64,000 bases of DNA, from positions 55,250,282 through 55,314,281 of the forward strand of contig CM055098.1 of NCBI GenBank assembly GCA_029204225.1, written 5' to 3'. The notes under the pieces were generated by a model that searched no databases, had not been told where the DNA came from, and was given only the letters and a program-made list of their open reading frames with translations. This stretch comes from Diphasiastrum complanatum (taxonomy: Eukaryota > Streptophyta > Lycopodiopsida > Lycopodiales > Lycopodiaceae). Below are positions 32,931 through 47,900 of this stretch, one piece after another (the first letter of the stretch is position 1; every line of letters begins with the position of its first letter). The translations under genes and the position numbers were made by a program.

Positions 32931-35900
32931 TTATGCATAAGTGATTGCATTAACATATTTGGACACCACCTCTGCACTTTCATATGCACCCTCGACACAT
33001 CGACCCAGTGCTACACCAGCAACATAATTTCCTCCAAGAAAAATGCCTTCCAAATCTGCATCTTTTAAGCCACAATAAGCTTGCTCTAAATTGTCAAGAT
33101 GGCCCAAACAAAACTGTGGAATAGCCTGAGGCCATATCCTGACACCAAGTACGTGTGGTGAAGGAGATTCCGGTTTTAAAAGTATTTTGTGCAGATCTCT
33201 GTCCACACTACCAACTATTGCATCTTCTCCCTGCAAAAAAACTGTAACTATGAAGAAAAAAACTTTTGCCTATAACTGCTTTAAAATGTGCAGTACAATA
33301 ACAGTTCACATGTTTTGGACTATGTAAACCTGACACAAGGACTTGATGAGAGAAATAAACTGTCTGTTATCTCAAAATTTCACCTCTTCAAGAAGGAAAT
33401 TTATTTTTCCACGTAGATTTCCTTTGAGAACACTTCAACACCTAGATATTCTAACTGATTAAAAGAGTGGTGAGTTTTCACCTATTCTCCAGTACAACAT
33501 ATTAGAACAATGGAACTATTTCTAAGAAAGGAATATCCCATAATTTTGGCAGCTGCTTTTCTTTGTGTGTGTGTGAGGGAGAGAAATTTTCCATACATTA
33601 TAGCTTATTAACAGCTCTTGTTTTCCCTTTTATGGCAACGGCCATCTATAGGCTGCTGGTTATCAGACCAATTTTATGCAATTTCACAAGGTCTTTTTGT
33701 TAGTACCAATTGAGTTGAGTGTCTAGACTACTTCCCTCATCAGCCAGGGTTCAGCAGCAGTTTTATTGAAAAACATTTTTTCATTATGCTTGTGGCACAA
33801 TACATCTATGACAATTATCAAAGGTACATATTTTACAATCTATTTTGCAATTACATTCTCTTCAGCTGGTTTTTACTTCTTTTACAGCATTTTCCATAGT
33901 AACAGGGACACAGTTTATTATGATCCTTATTTGTTGGAGGGATAGCGTGTAATGTTTTCACCGACTACCACCAAGCGAGATAGCTTTAAATGAGCATATT
34001 ATATTAAACCCCATTGCATTTGCTTGGTGGAGCGTGGGACAGTGGTAAGTGATCTCACATACTATCATTGAATTGTTTCTTTACCATTTTCCCATTTATC
34101 TTCAATGTGCTTAAAGTTAATTTGGAGGGACAATATTTAGTGCATTTACAAACCACTATCCCAGCCAAATACAGCATAATTTTGTTATTACGAGCTCCAC
34201 CTCACGATTCTGCTACTTCTCATTCCAAGAAGTGAAGGCCTTTTACACGAGAATAACCAGGCTATACAGCACAAGAGCATACCCCAGCTTTGAGGATAAA
34301 TATGAGTCTGTACAACAAAATTACTCGGATCGTTCAGGCTCTTCAAATGCCTATAGGTTCACCGGATGACAAACCATAGCAACCTCTACCTGCATTGGTA
34401 CTTGCTACAAGTTCTACTCCTGATGATGATGTTCAGTTGGTTCCTATCACTGTTTCAGTTACACATTTTGAGAGTTTTAGACGCTTTGTTAGGACAGTGG
34501 CTGCAACAATGGAAAGATGAGAGGTTGGCGCATGAACTGAGGTTGGGTGAGGACCAAAGAAGAAGGGAAGTGTTATGTCCCTAGTTACCACCCACTAGTA
34601 TCAGGCTTTGGACCTGAGGCACAGGAAAGCCTCCAGAAGGGGCCAAAGGCCTTCATGCATGTTGAACCATCAGTATAGTTGACCCATGCAGTTATTATTA
34701 ACTGCAAGGAGGTCCAGGCACTATCCATGAAGATGGTGACTGCATGTAAGGTGACTATTGCCCAGAATGGGCATGAGGTGTGCTGATCATGCATGCCAAG
34801 TTGTCAGGAGGGAGTGTCGTTTGTTCTTCCTCTCGGTTGCCAGGTCGTCTAGAGAGTCCATCTTCCACTTTGAGCTTGGTTAGCCTTTGGTGAGGCAGCC
34901 TGCAAGTTATGATAGTATGGGATGCCAGCACTAGTAATCTAGCAGTGGGTAGTTTGTTTGATCAATCTCCAGCATAGGGGAGAGTTTTCCAGTCTTGAAG
35001 GCTCTATTGGTTGGGTGGATTGTCTTGTGCCTTGTCTTGTGCATAGGGATAGTTCCAAGCAACTAATGTACCTAAGGAACAGTTCCTAGGAACCCCTCTT
35101 TAGTTACATTTTTTCTAAGGATGCATACGAGTTCCTGAAAGCACACGACAGTAAGGCAATGGTAAATCATAAAAATCATATACATACTTTCTATACATGA
35201 ATGGATAACAGTGCATGTGTGCAACTTGTACATAAGCAGCATTTAGCCAGACAAAATCTATGAGAACAACATCAAACATCAGTCACCCATACAACATACC
35301 TTTGACAGTATTTGGGGATTTGTAGCACCCCCTATATAGTTCAAGAGCAAAACGCGTCCCTTGGGGGCACGACCAGGGAAAAGGGAAGAGCTATAGATAG
35401 TTCCTGCAATCAGAAAAAAAGAAAAAACTTGCAGTCTTATAGCTCTGAGATTGAATCAAGTTTGCATTAAGAGTGACCAACTTACTTATTTGCTAACCCT
35501 TCCAAGCTGACAGGCTGTATACAATTCATTAAGCAACTTCGTTGTGATAAGACCTCACCTAATGTCTCAATGCCCTGGCTACGAGGATGAAGTTGTCCAA
35601 AGCCTGTCAGCTCACCATCAACAAGTCGCTCCTCCCTGATTGCTTCTTTGGGATAGGATATGCTTACTGCTGCCACGGGTGGATAATAAAAACGAGATAA
35701 GGAAGTTGCAACAGCTTGCTGGAGAACATGCCCACAAAAGTATAGTTAGCCTTTATAACTTGGTCTACTCATAGCAACTACACAAACAAGGAAAAACTTC
35801 TTTATAGCAACGCATCAAAACTTCTAAAGCAAAGATGCATAGCTTTTCCAAGTAGGTCAGATGATGAGAAACATACGATTGTTAGGTTTCCCAAAGAGAA

Positions 35901-38900
35901 ATATTACGAAGTCCAGACTCCGAAGGAGTGCACTTGCCCCTGTACAGACTCTAGAGCCTGTTATTAACAACTGGACTCGGTCTAGCAACTCACTTGGTAA
36001 AGAATCAGGATTCAGAACATAGACATCATTTGAGTGGCAAATAGAAATAAATCAGAGCACAGGTTTCTGGCTACATCTTTTATCGGTGTTTCCCAGCTAC
36101 GGGTTTTACCTACAGTTTTCCCAGCCATGGGTTTCAACTAATTTCTTTAGGCTGTGATTTCTTAGCTACAGGTTTTCAAACCAATCATTTTTAGCTACAT
36201 TTTCCCAGCTATGATATCAGGCGACTGTTTCTAGCTACAACTTCCCAGCTATGGATTTCCCAGCCACAAGCACATTATTGAGCGTATGAGCCATATCATA
36301 CACTTTGTGGCTCGATTTGCACGTTCATGTTAAGCTGGAGTTGTGTTTTTTGTTTCATGTTCTAAGATTATTTTGATTTGACTCAATTTTGTCATGCCTA
36401 CTTATCACCAATGGTATATCACGTTTTCAATTACTACTTGCTTAATTTGAGTGAAGCCTGCATTGAAACATTTAGTTGTTTGTTATTTTTAAAGTCTTGC
36501 AAAATTCAATTTTCAAATGAACTTTCTATTTTTTTGAAAAAAATTACAAAGCTACAAGACATGAATGAAATGGATTTGAATCTTTCACACCAAATGAAAC
36601 AAAAGGCATCTTTTATCCAATAATAGATTTAAGATCAGTAACTCTAGACCCAATTCATCATAGTCAAAATTGATGCCAACATGAGGAATAAAAAGCTGTA
36701 CAAAAATAAGGCTGCCATCTTACTCACACTTTAAGGTTCAAGACATTCAAGACATTCAAGACAGTGACCATTCCAATAAGATTCAAAGCATAGCAAAGTT
36801 TTTGCATTGGACAAAACATTGCAAGATCTAGACTGGCTGATCCATGCTTAAGCCTGATCCACCAAAAGAGTTAGGCAATAGCTTATAAAGGATAAGCTTA
36901 GCATTTAGAAATCTTCCAATTTCAAGCTTACATGATCTCCTGTCATTATGGCATTATATAACTACACATTAACAGCTCTTAAGTTCCAAAAACACTTAAG
37001 ATCATTACTTGAAAAAGACAAACTAGCATGTTCTGCTAAAAAGAAACATTTTGAAGTCTCTGATAATTACCTGAGAAGGACATTCACCTGAAGAGAGCTC
37101 TCTCACAGTACAAATCAGCAGATTCTATGTTATTGATTGGACAGAATATACATAAGAGCTCAATATTAAGCAGAGAGAAGTAGAATAAATCTACCCAGAC
37201 AATCAGAGCATCCGTAACAAATCTAGAGAAAGTTAGAACCATACACCAAAAGTCCCTGAAGTTCAAGAGAATTCAGAGTTCTTACCGAAAGAGGTCTCAA
37301 GATATTACTTGCAATGTATGAAGGCACAGTTAGGACAACTGCCTTTGCTAGAATTGATTTTGGGCCATCAGGAGTCTCATATACCAACTTATAATGGAGT
37401 CCAGATGTCTTTTCCAATGATAAAAGCTTCCACTTAAGTTTTACTTTTTCTCCTAACCTGTTCAATCACCAGATCATCATTCAGGCAATTCTTAAATTAA
37501 AAGTTACAGTGTTTAGAAAACAAGCCAGGAACATCTGCTATCTGCTTCATTCTTCTAAAGGTAGACAAAGCCCCCTTACTTTGCTGCAATGGCTTGTGGT
37601 AGAGCTATCAATCCCTTCCTGAAGGATCCAACAGTCTGGCCTTTTGGTTTTGGTAACCGCCTGCATAGCATTGCAGAAATTCTCAACGATGCAACATAAC
37701 CCTAGCTGTTCTCCACACTTAATGCAGGACCAGAACTGTCATGAAGCTGAAACAATAATTGCATCAATGTTTGGAGGACCTACGGATCACGAGGTGGAGG
37801 CGGGTTTCTCTTTTTTTCTTGAAGAAGCTTAATAGTACCTCCAATTATGCTCCCACCGACCTCTTCCAACTTCCACACTTTCCCAAAGGCTGCCTTCATA
37901 CTCAAATTTGTTGGATCACCAGCATAAACACCTATACATAAAATACCACAGCATGGCAAATTTCTTCACGGGAGTTTTTAAACTGCTACGTAGATGATCA
38001 ACATGTGTTGTATCAAAACCATGCGGTAATACTACCCAGAGCCAAATCTTGAAGCTGCTAAGAACAGACATGATAATTACGAAGAAGAGTAACAAGAATT
38101 GGCCCTGTCCACTTGTCTCATGGAATCATTGTTTGCTTAGACGTGCACAAAAAGGCATTCAAAGTAAGCTCCTGGCTCTAAACATACCATATAGACATGC
38201 AAGTAATGAAATCCTCTGCAAGAAAAAAAAACTGAACCAGTTTCCTGCCAATAGCACATTCTGGGGTAGGTCCCTTGTGGAGCAGGGTTGTAAATGGAGA
38301 TGCAACGGTGCCAAAGTGTGGGGTAGGCTTCCATCATATGCACGTCGTGTGGATCTGATGGTGTAGGCCATGACATGATAGATTGAGCTTTGTGCCATCA
38401 GGAATAATAAATAAAACGCCCACACAAATCAGTCCAAACTGGAGTGCCAAAAGGCAAGAGATAGAAACTGATCGGTAGAACTGCTTCCTAGTCTGACAGC
38501 ATAACGGCTGTAAGACTCTCAATGATTCCCATAGACACTGGTGGGTGTATATATAGAATCCACATGGAAGCCATCTATCAAATTACGCCAACCTCCCATG
38601 TGTTTATTGCATGTGGGAAGACCCCTTACCCATACACATTCACACCCAGGCATGGGTGTGCAATACACATGCTAGTACTGCATGCATGTGGTCATCGGTC
38701 CACACGGTCCTATTCGGCTATTATCCAAGTTAGGTTCGTCCCCTGTGTCCAAGGCACTCCCTGAAGGTCCAAACCCCATTAGGGCCATGACAAGTAAGAA
38801 ATCCTAAGAAAAGGATTATAGAAACAATGCAGGAGCATTTTCCGTACTTGGCATAGAGCAAGTTTTCAGAGGAGTTTGAGAGTGGCCTCAAGGTAGATAA

Positions 38901-41900
38901 CATGCTTGTCTAGGGAAATGCTAGAGATAAGTATGTCAGGAAAGTAGACAAGAACACATTTTGTCTAACAAAGGTAGCATTCTAAAACGTGGATGGACCG
39001 TTTGTTACTCCAACTGGTGAAACAAGGAACTCAAATAGACCTCAAACAGTATGGGAAATCAGTTTTGGATTCATCTTCTAGATGTATATATATTTTGTAG
39101 GATCTCATGTCAACTTTAGAGAAGATGGAAGCCTTGCTTAACTAGTCAAGTAGGTCATCCACATGTGGGAGTGGATATTTGTTTCTGAATGTGCCTCTGT
39201 TTTGTCCCGATAGTCAGTGCATATTCTTTCAGTGCCATCCTTTTTCTTGAAAAGTATAATAAGAGCTCCAAAAGGGCACTTTTTCTAGGGAATATCAACC
39301 CCTTTTATTAGAACTCCACTACTTGGCACTCAATCTCATCATGTTCATACCTAGACATGTGATATGGAGCTCAACAAACTAGTATTGTGCTTGGAGAAAG
39401 CACAATGGCGTGATTTACATCCCACAAAGGTCCTAATGTGTAGAGCTTTGCAAAAATGACCATCCGATTGTGATAAATTGCCTCCCTGCGTGCGTGCGTG
39501 TGTTAGATATACCCTGTTAATACTAAGCAAAAAAAGACATTCTGAACAAAACCCTTCAACACCAAATGTATTCAACAAAAGTCTTATAGTACAAGTTGTT
39601 GGCTAAATTAATCTCTTGTATCCTATAAATGGAACTTCACGTCAAAGAACATACTCAAATGTATCCATCCACACATCAAAATTGGTTGGAATGAGACTCA
39701 AGGAGGGTGTGTGTGTGTGTTATACACCCTTCAAGACTACGCAAAAACAGCATTTTCTGAACAAAACCCTTCAAACGACTCAAATGTCCATGTGTTTGAA
39801 TAAAGTTTCAAGCGTTTGCAACAAAACCCTAATTTGCTCTTTGATTTTTTCCAGATTTTTAACACTTCTACTGATAATTTAAGTCTTAAGACCTTAAATA
39901 AGCATTAAAGTGGTTGAATAAGCATCTTCATAGATTATGTTAGTTGAAAAAAAAAAACCATTTTGGGACTTCTATTGAATGTATTCATGACCAAATTAAG
40001 ATCAATGGTTGATTGCATAGTAAGATTTCCATAACCGTGTGTGTTTGGGGGGGGGCGCTCCCATCTTGACCCTCTATTGTGTGGCATTGCGGGATGCTAA
40101 ATTCCATGTCTGGCATTTTTCTTGTTCATGCCTAAGCTCGTTCTCTTTGTTGCCATAAACATGTCAATATTGTGTACATGAATGCATGGGCTATCTTTCT
40201 TTCAATGCAGCTTATATAAAGTTGGATGCTTGTACCAAGTGGGTTCACACTTACAAAGAGATACAAAGTAAATTGGAAGAACTAGCTAAGCCAAAAACAA
40301 TAACTTTCTAAGTTCAAAAGCTTACCAACTCATGATAAGGGTAGCTACCTTTTGGAACACAATACAATTGGGAATTCCAAACAATGTTCAACTATATGGC
40401 TATACAATAGCACCACTCATTCCAAAACAAGCAACAATACTAGTCAAATTTAGTGATTTTGACTAAAACTCATCAATTGGCCTCCTCGGTGCATCCAATC
40501 AACCAAAATTTGGAGAGCAAGGGCACCCTAATATGTATTAGAATTTGTCAAACTTGGTCATTATCCATGAAGCTAATCAACAAAATTAATACCATTGTTA
40601 GCTCTCAAAAAATCACCTAAAATGACATGGAAACTTTGAGAAGCTCATTCTCACTGCTTAGCCAATCATTACAAGTGGAACGTCTATATGTTGGATGCCT
40701 AAAAGAGGTGAAAATAATGTGCTAGTGCATGCATTAATGATGCACTATGCATCGTGCATGATTTTTTTTCTAAACAGACTCCTAAAAAAGAGCCTTTTTT
40801 GGCAACGTTGACTACAATGATCAGCAGTTATGGACTTGTTGGAATGTAAATGGAATTGCTTACATTACCATAGGTTACTTTGACCCAAAAGGTCGAGAGT
40901 TGTGTAACCATGGCCATTTATTATATTAGGCCTACTAAACTTAGAGTTAGCTAAGTTAGTATGAAATTAACTTGGTAGGGACTCATGGGTCCACCAGGCC
41001 TAATTGTGACATTAAGTACCCCAACTTGACATATTGGAGGTACCTTATTCTTTCTATGTAACTTATAGAAAGTTGGATAGTCAATAGTCAAGTAGTTGGA
41101 CAGCCAATAGTCAAGTAGTTGGAAAGCCAATAGTCAAGTAGTTAGATAGTAATCTTGGACTATATATATGTGTGCATCCCATTTGTATGAGACACTTTAG
41201 TAAGCAATACTGACTATTCTACTTGGCTGTCCACAAGTTTCTACAAGAGGGTTTCTAGCCATCTCTCTCTTTCTTTTGAGAATGCTTTGTGTGATTGAAT
41301 AGTTAAGATCCTGGATCCTTAGGCTTCTATTTCCTACATGGAATCAGAGCCTTTAGGTGATCATATTGCTTGCAGGAGGGCGCCCAATAGGAAGCTATCT
41401 TCTTTCCCTTTTGGTTGCAGAAAATCATCAAGCTACTGATTTTTGCAGGAGAAGAATTTGTTCATCTTCTTATAGCTTTTTTGCAGGAAATTGCAGGGCA
41501 CCTTCACCTATTTGAGAGCTAGCAGTAGGGCGCCCATGCTCAAACCAATTGCATGTGATCTTGACTCAATTACATGCTGAAAATTTCAGATTTACTTCTT
41601 AAATGAAGATACATGTGTTTTGGACACATTTCTTGCTGAAATTTCCCTGTTGGTGAGCTTGGAGTAGGGCGCTACCATCAGCTCTATATGCACATAGTGT
41701 GCACTCTTTTCAACCACAAATTTCTGGTTTTGGTTTTGGCTTCATTCGAAGTTTACCTATTTGTGAGCATTCTGTTTTTTTGTGCAGAAATCAGCCACCT
41801 ATTTCATTACTAGTTGAGCAAATTGCATGTGGAGTATTGCAATCTATTGTGCTCATAATTTCAGCTTTGAGGTTGCTGCCCTTTGAGTAAATTTTGTCTT

Positions 41901-44900
41901 GGAAAGTCTATTTCCTATCTACTACAAGCTGATATTTCTGTTATGGCTAAAAAATCAGAGTCTATTGGTTCTTTATTTAATGAAGATAGGCTGGATGGCA
42001 CAAACTATTCCTTGTGGTGCTACATGATATTGCTAAAGGATTGTGGGAAGTAGTTAATGGTGACGAAGAGAGGCCGCCTACCTTGGCACCTATTACACCA
42101 TCTAGAACAACTACTTCTTCATCTACGGAGGTGTCTTCCGATGAGCAAAAGAAGTGGGATCGATGAGATGCACAAGCACATTCCATCATTGCATTATCAG
42201 TGAAGAGATCTATCCTTCCTCATATTAGATCATGCAAGACTTCCAAAAGTGCTTGGGAGACTCTTGCCAAGATGTTTCAAGTAAAGAATGCGGCAAAAGT
42301 GGTATATCTTCGAAATCAACTTTCTATCTTGAAGATGCAAGAAGGTGATTTGCTTACAAACCACTTGACGAAGATCAAGGATCTTCGAGAGGAGCTTCTT
42401 AGTATTGATGAGGTGATTGAGAACTCACAATCTCCTTCGACGAACTTGTTGGCTTACTTCTTCAAGAAGAGCAAATAAGGATCAACTTTGGTGAACAAGA
42501 AGATCAAGCTTTCTTTGCAAAAGGCAAAGGCAAAGGCAAGTGGAAAGGGAAGCCTTCTTTCAAAACTTCCAAAGATGATCAAAAATCTAAGGAAGCTTAA
42601 GATCAAGACTCCAAGAAGAAGGGTAAGTGCCACCATTGCAAGAAGTTTGGGCATCACATCAAAGAATGTAGGAAGAGGCTTGCAAAGGAAAAAGAGAAAG
42701 GTAACGATACAAGTACAACAATCATAACTTTGGAACAACAAATTGGAAACGAGGATAATCTTTTCAATAATGATTATGCTTTTGTCACTAATAATCTCAT
42801 CTCTCCTAAAGTCGAGATTTCTGCCACTTCAAATTTTGCTGGTTTTTCAGCAGAAAAAAGCTCATCTTCAGCTTTACAAGTTGCTGTTTTTTCATCTATT
42901 GATTGGGTGATTGATAGCGGTGCCACACGCCATATGACTTATAACAAAGAAGTTTTCACAAAGCTTGTGAAAGTGCATGATGGAAGCAAAGTTCAAGGTG
43001 TTGATAACACCTCTTATCCTATCAAAGGTATTGGAGTGATCCCCATTATCTTACCCAATGGTGAGGAGAAGTACATTTGTAATGTACTTTATGTTCCAAA
43101 AATAAAAAAGAATCTCATTTCGGTGTCTACAATTATGAACCAAGGATTGGTTGTGGAATTCAAAGAAGACAAATGTCTTATCAAAGACCCAAAGAGATCT
43201 ATTATGATCATTGCTTCGGGAACATTACGTGGTGGATTGTTCCTTATGGATACCTATGGGCGAAGAGCTTCATCATCTTTTTGTCTTGTTGCATCAAGTT
43301 CACATTCTTTGGAGTTGGCTGAATTATGGCATGCTAGGTTTGGACATCTCAACTTTGCTAGCTTGAAGATGTTGAAAACATTCCTAATGTTGAGCATCTC
43401 GAAGGACATGTATGCGAAGGATGCATACTTGGATCCTCTATGTCATCCCATGCCTCTTCGTGGGACAGCTTTGATGACGCCATCGTTGATGCATCTCTTG
43501 ATAGTTTGCTAAATTTTTATGATGAAAATGTTGGACAGCAGGTTCAGTCATCTTCTTTTGGTCATTTACAGCCCATTTTACATCATGAGCAGTCCATTAT
43601 GCTTCAGGAACAGCCTGCGGAAGATTATGGACAACATGGTCCATGTTGGGAACACTTTGGGCAGCAAAGTGTTGAACAGCCCATAACAGTTCCTTGTCGG
43701 CTATTGGAGACTTTGCAGGACAACAAAGAAATATCTTACTACGAAAGGAAGGCACATGCCTCTTTAAAATCAGTACCTCTTGCTGATTTTTTTGGTTCTA
43801 CACTTACTCTTCATCATGATGTTGGTACATCGCCTATTCTATGTGAGCAAGTCATTGATGGTAAGATTCGGGAGGATGTGATGCCAAAAGAGTTTGGTAC
43901 TCTTTTTATTGTCCTTATGGTAAGAAGTATTTTCGAATGATGTGGGAGCTTATGATGGATTACAAGTCCATGTTTCGACTTATTGCCGAGTTTATGTTGG
44001 TTCCCTACTTCGGATGGAGCATGCAAATCCTCACCCTTCGACTTGATGCTTCATTATTCCACATTCTTTTCCTTTTATATGTTGGACATGATTGGGGATG
44101 AGATTTCGACTACTTCAGTGCGAAGTTTATTTGGCGACATGAGTTTGGACGGCAAGTTGCATTTTTCTCTTTTGAGAAGTTACTTCATGTTATGTTATGC
44201 ATTTCCATTTAAGGAGGGTGTTGGAATGTGAATGGAATTGCTTACATTACCATAGGTTACTTTGACCCAAAAGGTTGAGAGTTGTGTAACCATGGTCATT
44301 TATTATATTAGGCTTACTAAACTTAGAGTTAGCTAAGTTAGTATGAAATTAACTTGGTAGGGACTCATAGGTCCACTAGGCCTAATTGTGACATTAAGTA
44401 CCGCAACTTGACACATTGGAGGTACCTTATTCTTTCTATGTAACTTATAGAAAGTTGGATAGTCAATAGTCAAGTAGTTGGACAACCAATAGTCAAGTAG
44501 TTGGAAAGCCAATAGTCATGAAGTTAGATAGTCATCTTGGACTATATATATGTGTGCATCCCATTTGTATGAGACACTTTTGTAAGCAATACTGACTATT
44601 CTCCTTGGCTGTCCACAAGTTTCTACAAGAGGGTTTCTAGCCATCTCTCTCTTTCTTTTGAGAATGCTTTGTGTGATTGAATAGTAAAGATCCTGGATCC
44701 TTAGGCTTCTATTTCCTACAGGACTTGGCTCATTACATTCGCCGCGTCCATTCTTTTATTGTTATTATGCATAAGCAGGCCTAAGGGCCCTTTTTATTCA
44801 TATACTGGCCTTGGGCCCTTTTTGGTTATATTTTTAGGACTTGGTCACATTGATTTGGAGTGGGGGTCCTCCTATTGGGAGGGCACACTATTTTCCCTCC

Positions 44901-47900
44901 AAATCCTTTTCTCTCCCTTTTTTGAATCCTCCATTTGATTCAAGAAGAGGGTATAAGTAGGGCAGCATTGTATTCCTTTATTCAGTTGATGATGATTGCT
45001 CCTCTTTTAGCCTCCTTAAGCATTCTCTTCCTGCTTTCTAGCTTAAGTCCTGCTTTCTAGCATAGCTAGTGAATCTTAGCTTGTAACTCGGTATCAGAGC
45101 ACTTTCCTGCAGATTGGTGGAGGCTGTCCAGCGCCCTACCACCCATCACTTTCATCGATTTTTCTCCGTCAACCTTCCTGCAGATTGGTGGAGGTTGTCC
45201 AGCGCCCTACCACCCATCACTTTCATCGATTTTTCTCCGTCATTTTTGCAGATTGGTGGTGGCTGTCCAGGCCCTATCGTCCATCACTTTCGACGATTTC
45301 TTCATCATTTTTTGTAGTTTTGGTGGAGGCTGTCCAGCGCCTTGCTAACCCATCACTTTCGTCGATTTTTTCGGCAGATTTTCATTGTTTTTGCAGATTT
45401 GGTAGCTATTGCCCAGTACCCTACTACCTCATCATTTTCGACACTTTTTGTCACCGATTTGCTGTCCATTTTTGATATTGATTGGAGGCTGTCCAGCGCC
45501 TTACTACCATCTCATTTTCAGCGGCAACCCATCACTTTCGTCGATTTTTTCGGCAGATTTTCATTGTTTTAGCAGATTTGGTAGCTATTGCCCAGCACCC
45601 TACTACCTCATCATTTTCGACACTTTTCGTCACCGATTTGCTGTCCATTTTTTATATTGACTGGAGGCTGTCCAGCGCCCTACTACCGTCTCATTTTCAG
45701 CGGTTCTTTTCACCGACTTGCTGTCCGTTTCGGCTATTGATTGGAGGCTGTTCGGCACCTTACTTCAGCACCTTTTCTCAGCCTATTCTTCAGCATATTG
45801 TGGATCTTGGTAGTTGCTGCCCAGTGCCCTATTATCTTCAGCTTTTACCTCTCTTTGTTGGCACTACCGAGTGAACGACGGATCAGCACACACCTAGGTA
45901 TTGCTTGTGCCCTTTTTGCACTTCCTTTTTGCACCTACTTGCTGTCTTTTCTGCTCATATACTGCTCTTTCCAGCCCCCTATTCCTGTTCATATTTGTTG
46001 CCCCACACCCTCCTCTGTCCATTTTTCCATTTTGTTAGAAACCCTCTACTTTCTCAGCCCCTCATTTTCTGATTATTATCCATCTTGATTGACTGTTTAC
46101 GTGCCATTTTTGGTGATTTCGGAAGTTAGACTAAGTTGGGGTGACGACAAACGTCCTCTCCCTCAGGTTTTTGTCTCTTCCTTAGTCCCTATGGCGACTT
46201 CTTCATCAAAAGACCCTCCGCAGAGCTCTTTAGATGATCGTTTTACACATATTGATTCCCGCATGGATCATCTTGAGTGTCGTATTGATCGTATGCTTTC
46301 TAGCCTTGAGACTATCCTACCACGACGGGATACCACCCCCCCAGAAATTCTTCATCGTCCTGGTAAAGCACCTTTATTTCGTATTTTGAGTACACCTGCT
46401 CTTGCTCCATCTCTATCTTCAGGAGGTGCTTTTGGTAGTACGTTTGGTCTCCCTTCATATAGTGCGAGTTCTTATGGGTCTCCTTTTGGGTCTTCTGTAC
46501 CACCACCTGGATTTCCCTCCGCACCACCAGGATTTTCTTCTACTTTTTAAGGTAATCCTGAGCCTCATTTTGCTCGTGATTTTCGTGATCGCATCCAACT
46601 TACTACTTATTCTGGTTCATCTGATGGAAATATCTTGGAAAATTGGTTCTCTAAGTTAGAGACCTATTTTCTTATGTATCCCAAGATTGAAACCCAGAAA
46701 GTGCAGTTGGCTGCGTTACATTTAGATGGTCGAGCTCAGACTTGGTGGCGTGTCTATCGCTCTGAGCCTACTCGTGAGGGATTACATATATGGCCTACTT
46801 TTTAGCATGATCTTCATATGGCTATGATTGACCCACAATGGTTGGTTCGCCAACACGATCTATTTCGTAGCCTTCGCCATACTAGTGATTTGACTGCTTA
46901 TATTGATCAATTTATTGAGCTTTCCTACCTTTTTACTGATCTTCATCCTATAGAGCTTATTTCACATTTTATTGCCAGTCTTAGAGACACCTTACGATAT
47001 GATGTCTCATCTTTTCGGCCTCTTACTCTCTCAGATGCTATCTCCTTGGCTACTACCTTGCAGCATAAGTATCCTGAGTTATCCACTTCTTCTCGTTTTT
47101 CTTGCTCTCATTCCACTGCTTCTCCTACTTTGGCTTCTTCTACTACCGTTCCTCCTGGTCCTCCTACCGCTGTTTCTTACCATGAGGCTCTTACTCCTAA
47201 TGATTTTGATGTTTATATCCATATTCTTGATACTCCTGACCCACATTCTGTTGATGACTCGGCTGACCCGCTTCCTAATGATCCTGCTTCCGCCGCTTGC
47301 CATGCACAGCTTGCTTACGCTACTTGGGCTGGTGGGCGTCCTGGTCCTCGTTCTATTCGGTTACATGTTCGCATTTTGGGGTGAGAGTATATTGCTTTGG
47401 TGGATACTGGCAGTACACGTTCATTTATTAGCAGTTACATTTCCACCAGGATTCGTGCTACACCTATTTCTGCTACACAGTCTCTCAGTGTCGAGGTTGC
47501 TTGTTCCCATTCTTTTCCTAGTTCTTAAATGTTTCAGGGCTTGGACTATAGCATTGGTGACTTCTTTGGACAGGCAGATTTCTATATTATTCCTCTAAAG
47601 CGCTATGACATTATTCTTGGTGCAGATTGGTTTTCGTCACTTGGTATTGTTGTTGTGGATCTTTCTCAGCAGACATTGTCTTTTACACATGTTGGTCGGC
47701 ATCATTTACTTTCTGGTATTGATTCCCAGAGTGACTATCAGATGGTTACCGGGAAGCAGTTTATGCGTAGCCTGCCAAAGGCTCATGATGCAGCTCTTCT
47801 TTCCATTCAGAGTACATTAGTTGCTGCTTCACTTTCACCGACCGTGGGTCCTCTTACTCAGGTTGATGTTGTTCCGGATTTACAGGTTGTTGCTACGTGC

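Larger units (their letters stand above)
40837..44720 (+). mobile_element. Small Ty1/copia element, complete ends, pol replaced
   Basis: Both LTRs are 502 bp (40837-41338 and 44219-44720), begin TGTTGG and end CCTACA. The target duplication GGACT occurs at 40832-40836 and 44721-44725. The primer site TGGAATCAGAGCC follows the 5' LTR and a purine tract (AAGGAGGG) precedes the 3' LTR. I count about 15 differences between the LTRs (3%). The 2.9-kb interior codes only for gag, zinc knuckle, protease and the pre-integrase motif, followed by an unrelated frame. The copy sits inside the 5' LTR of the gypsy-like element and is therefore the younger of the two. Confidence 0.92.

Noticed and set aside
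45114-46088. Several overlapping Phe/Ser/Pro-rich frames after the primer site
   Set aside because: They arise in all phases from the tandem-repeat leader. None has a domain motif.
47079-47303. Arg/Ser-rich frame on the minus strand of gag
   Set aside because: Shadow of the Ser/Pro-rich gag linker on the opposite strand.
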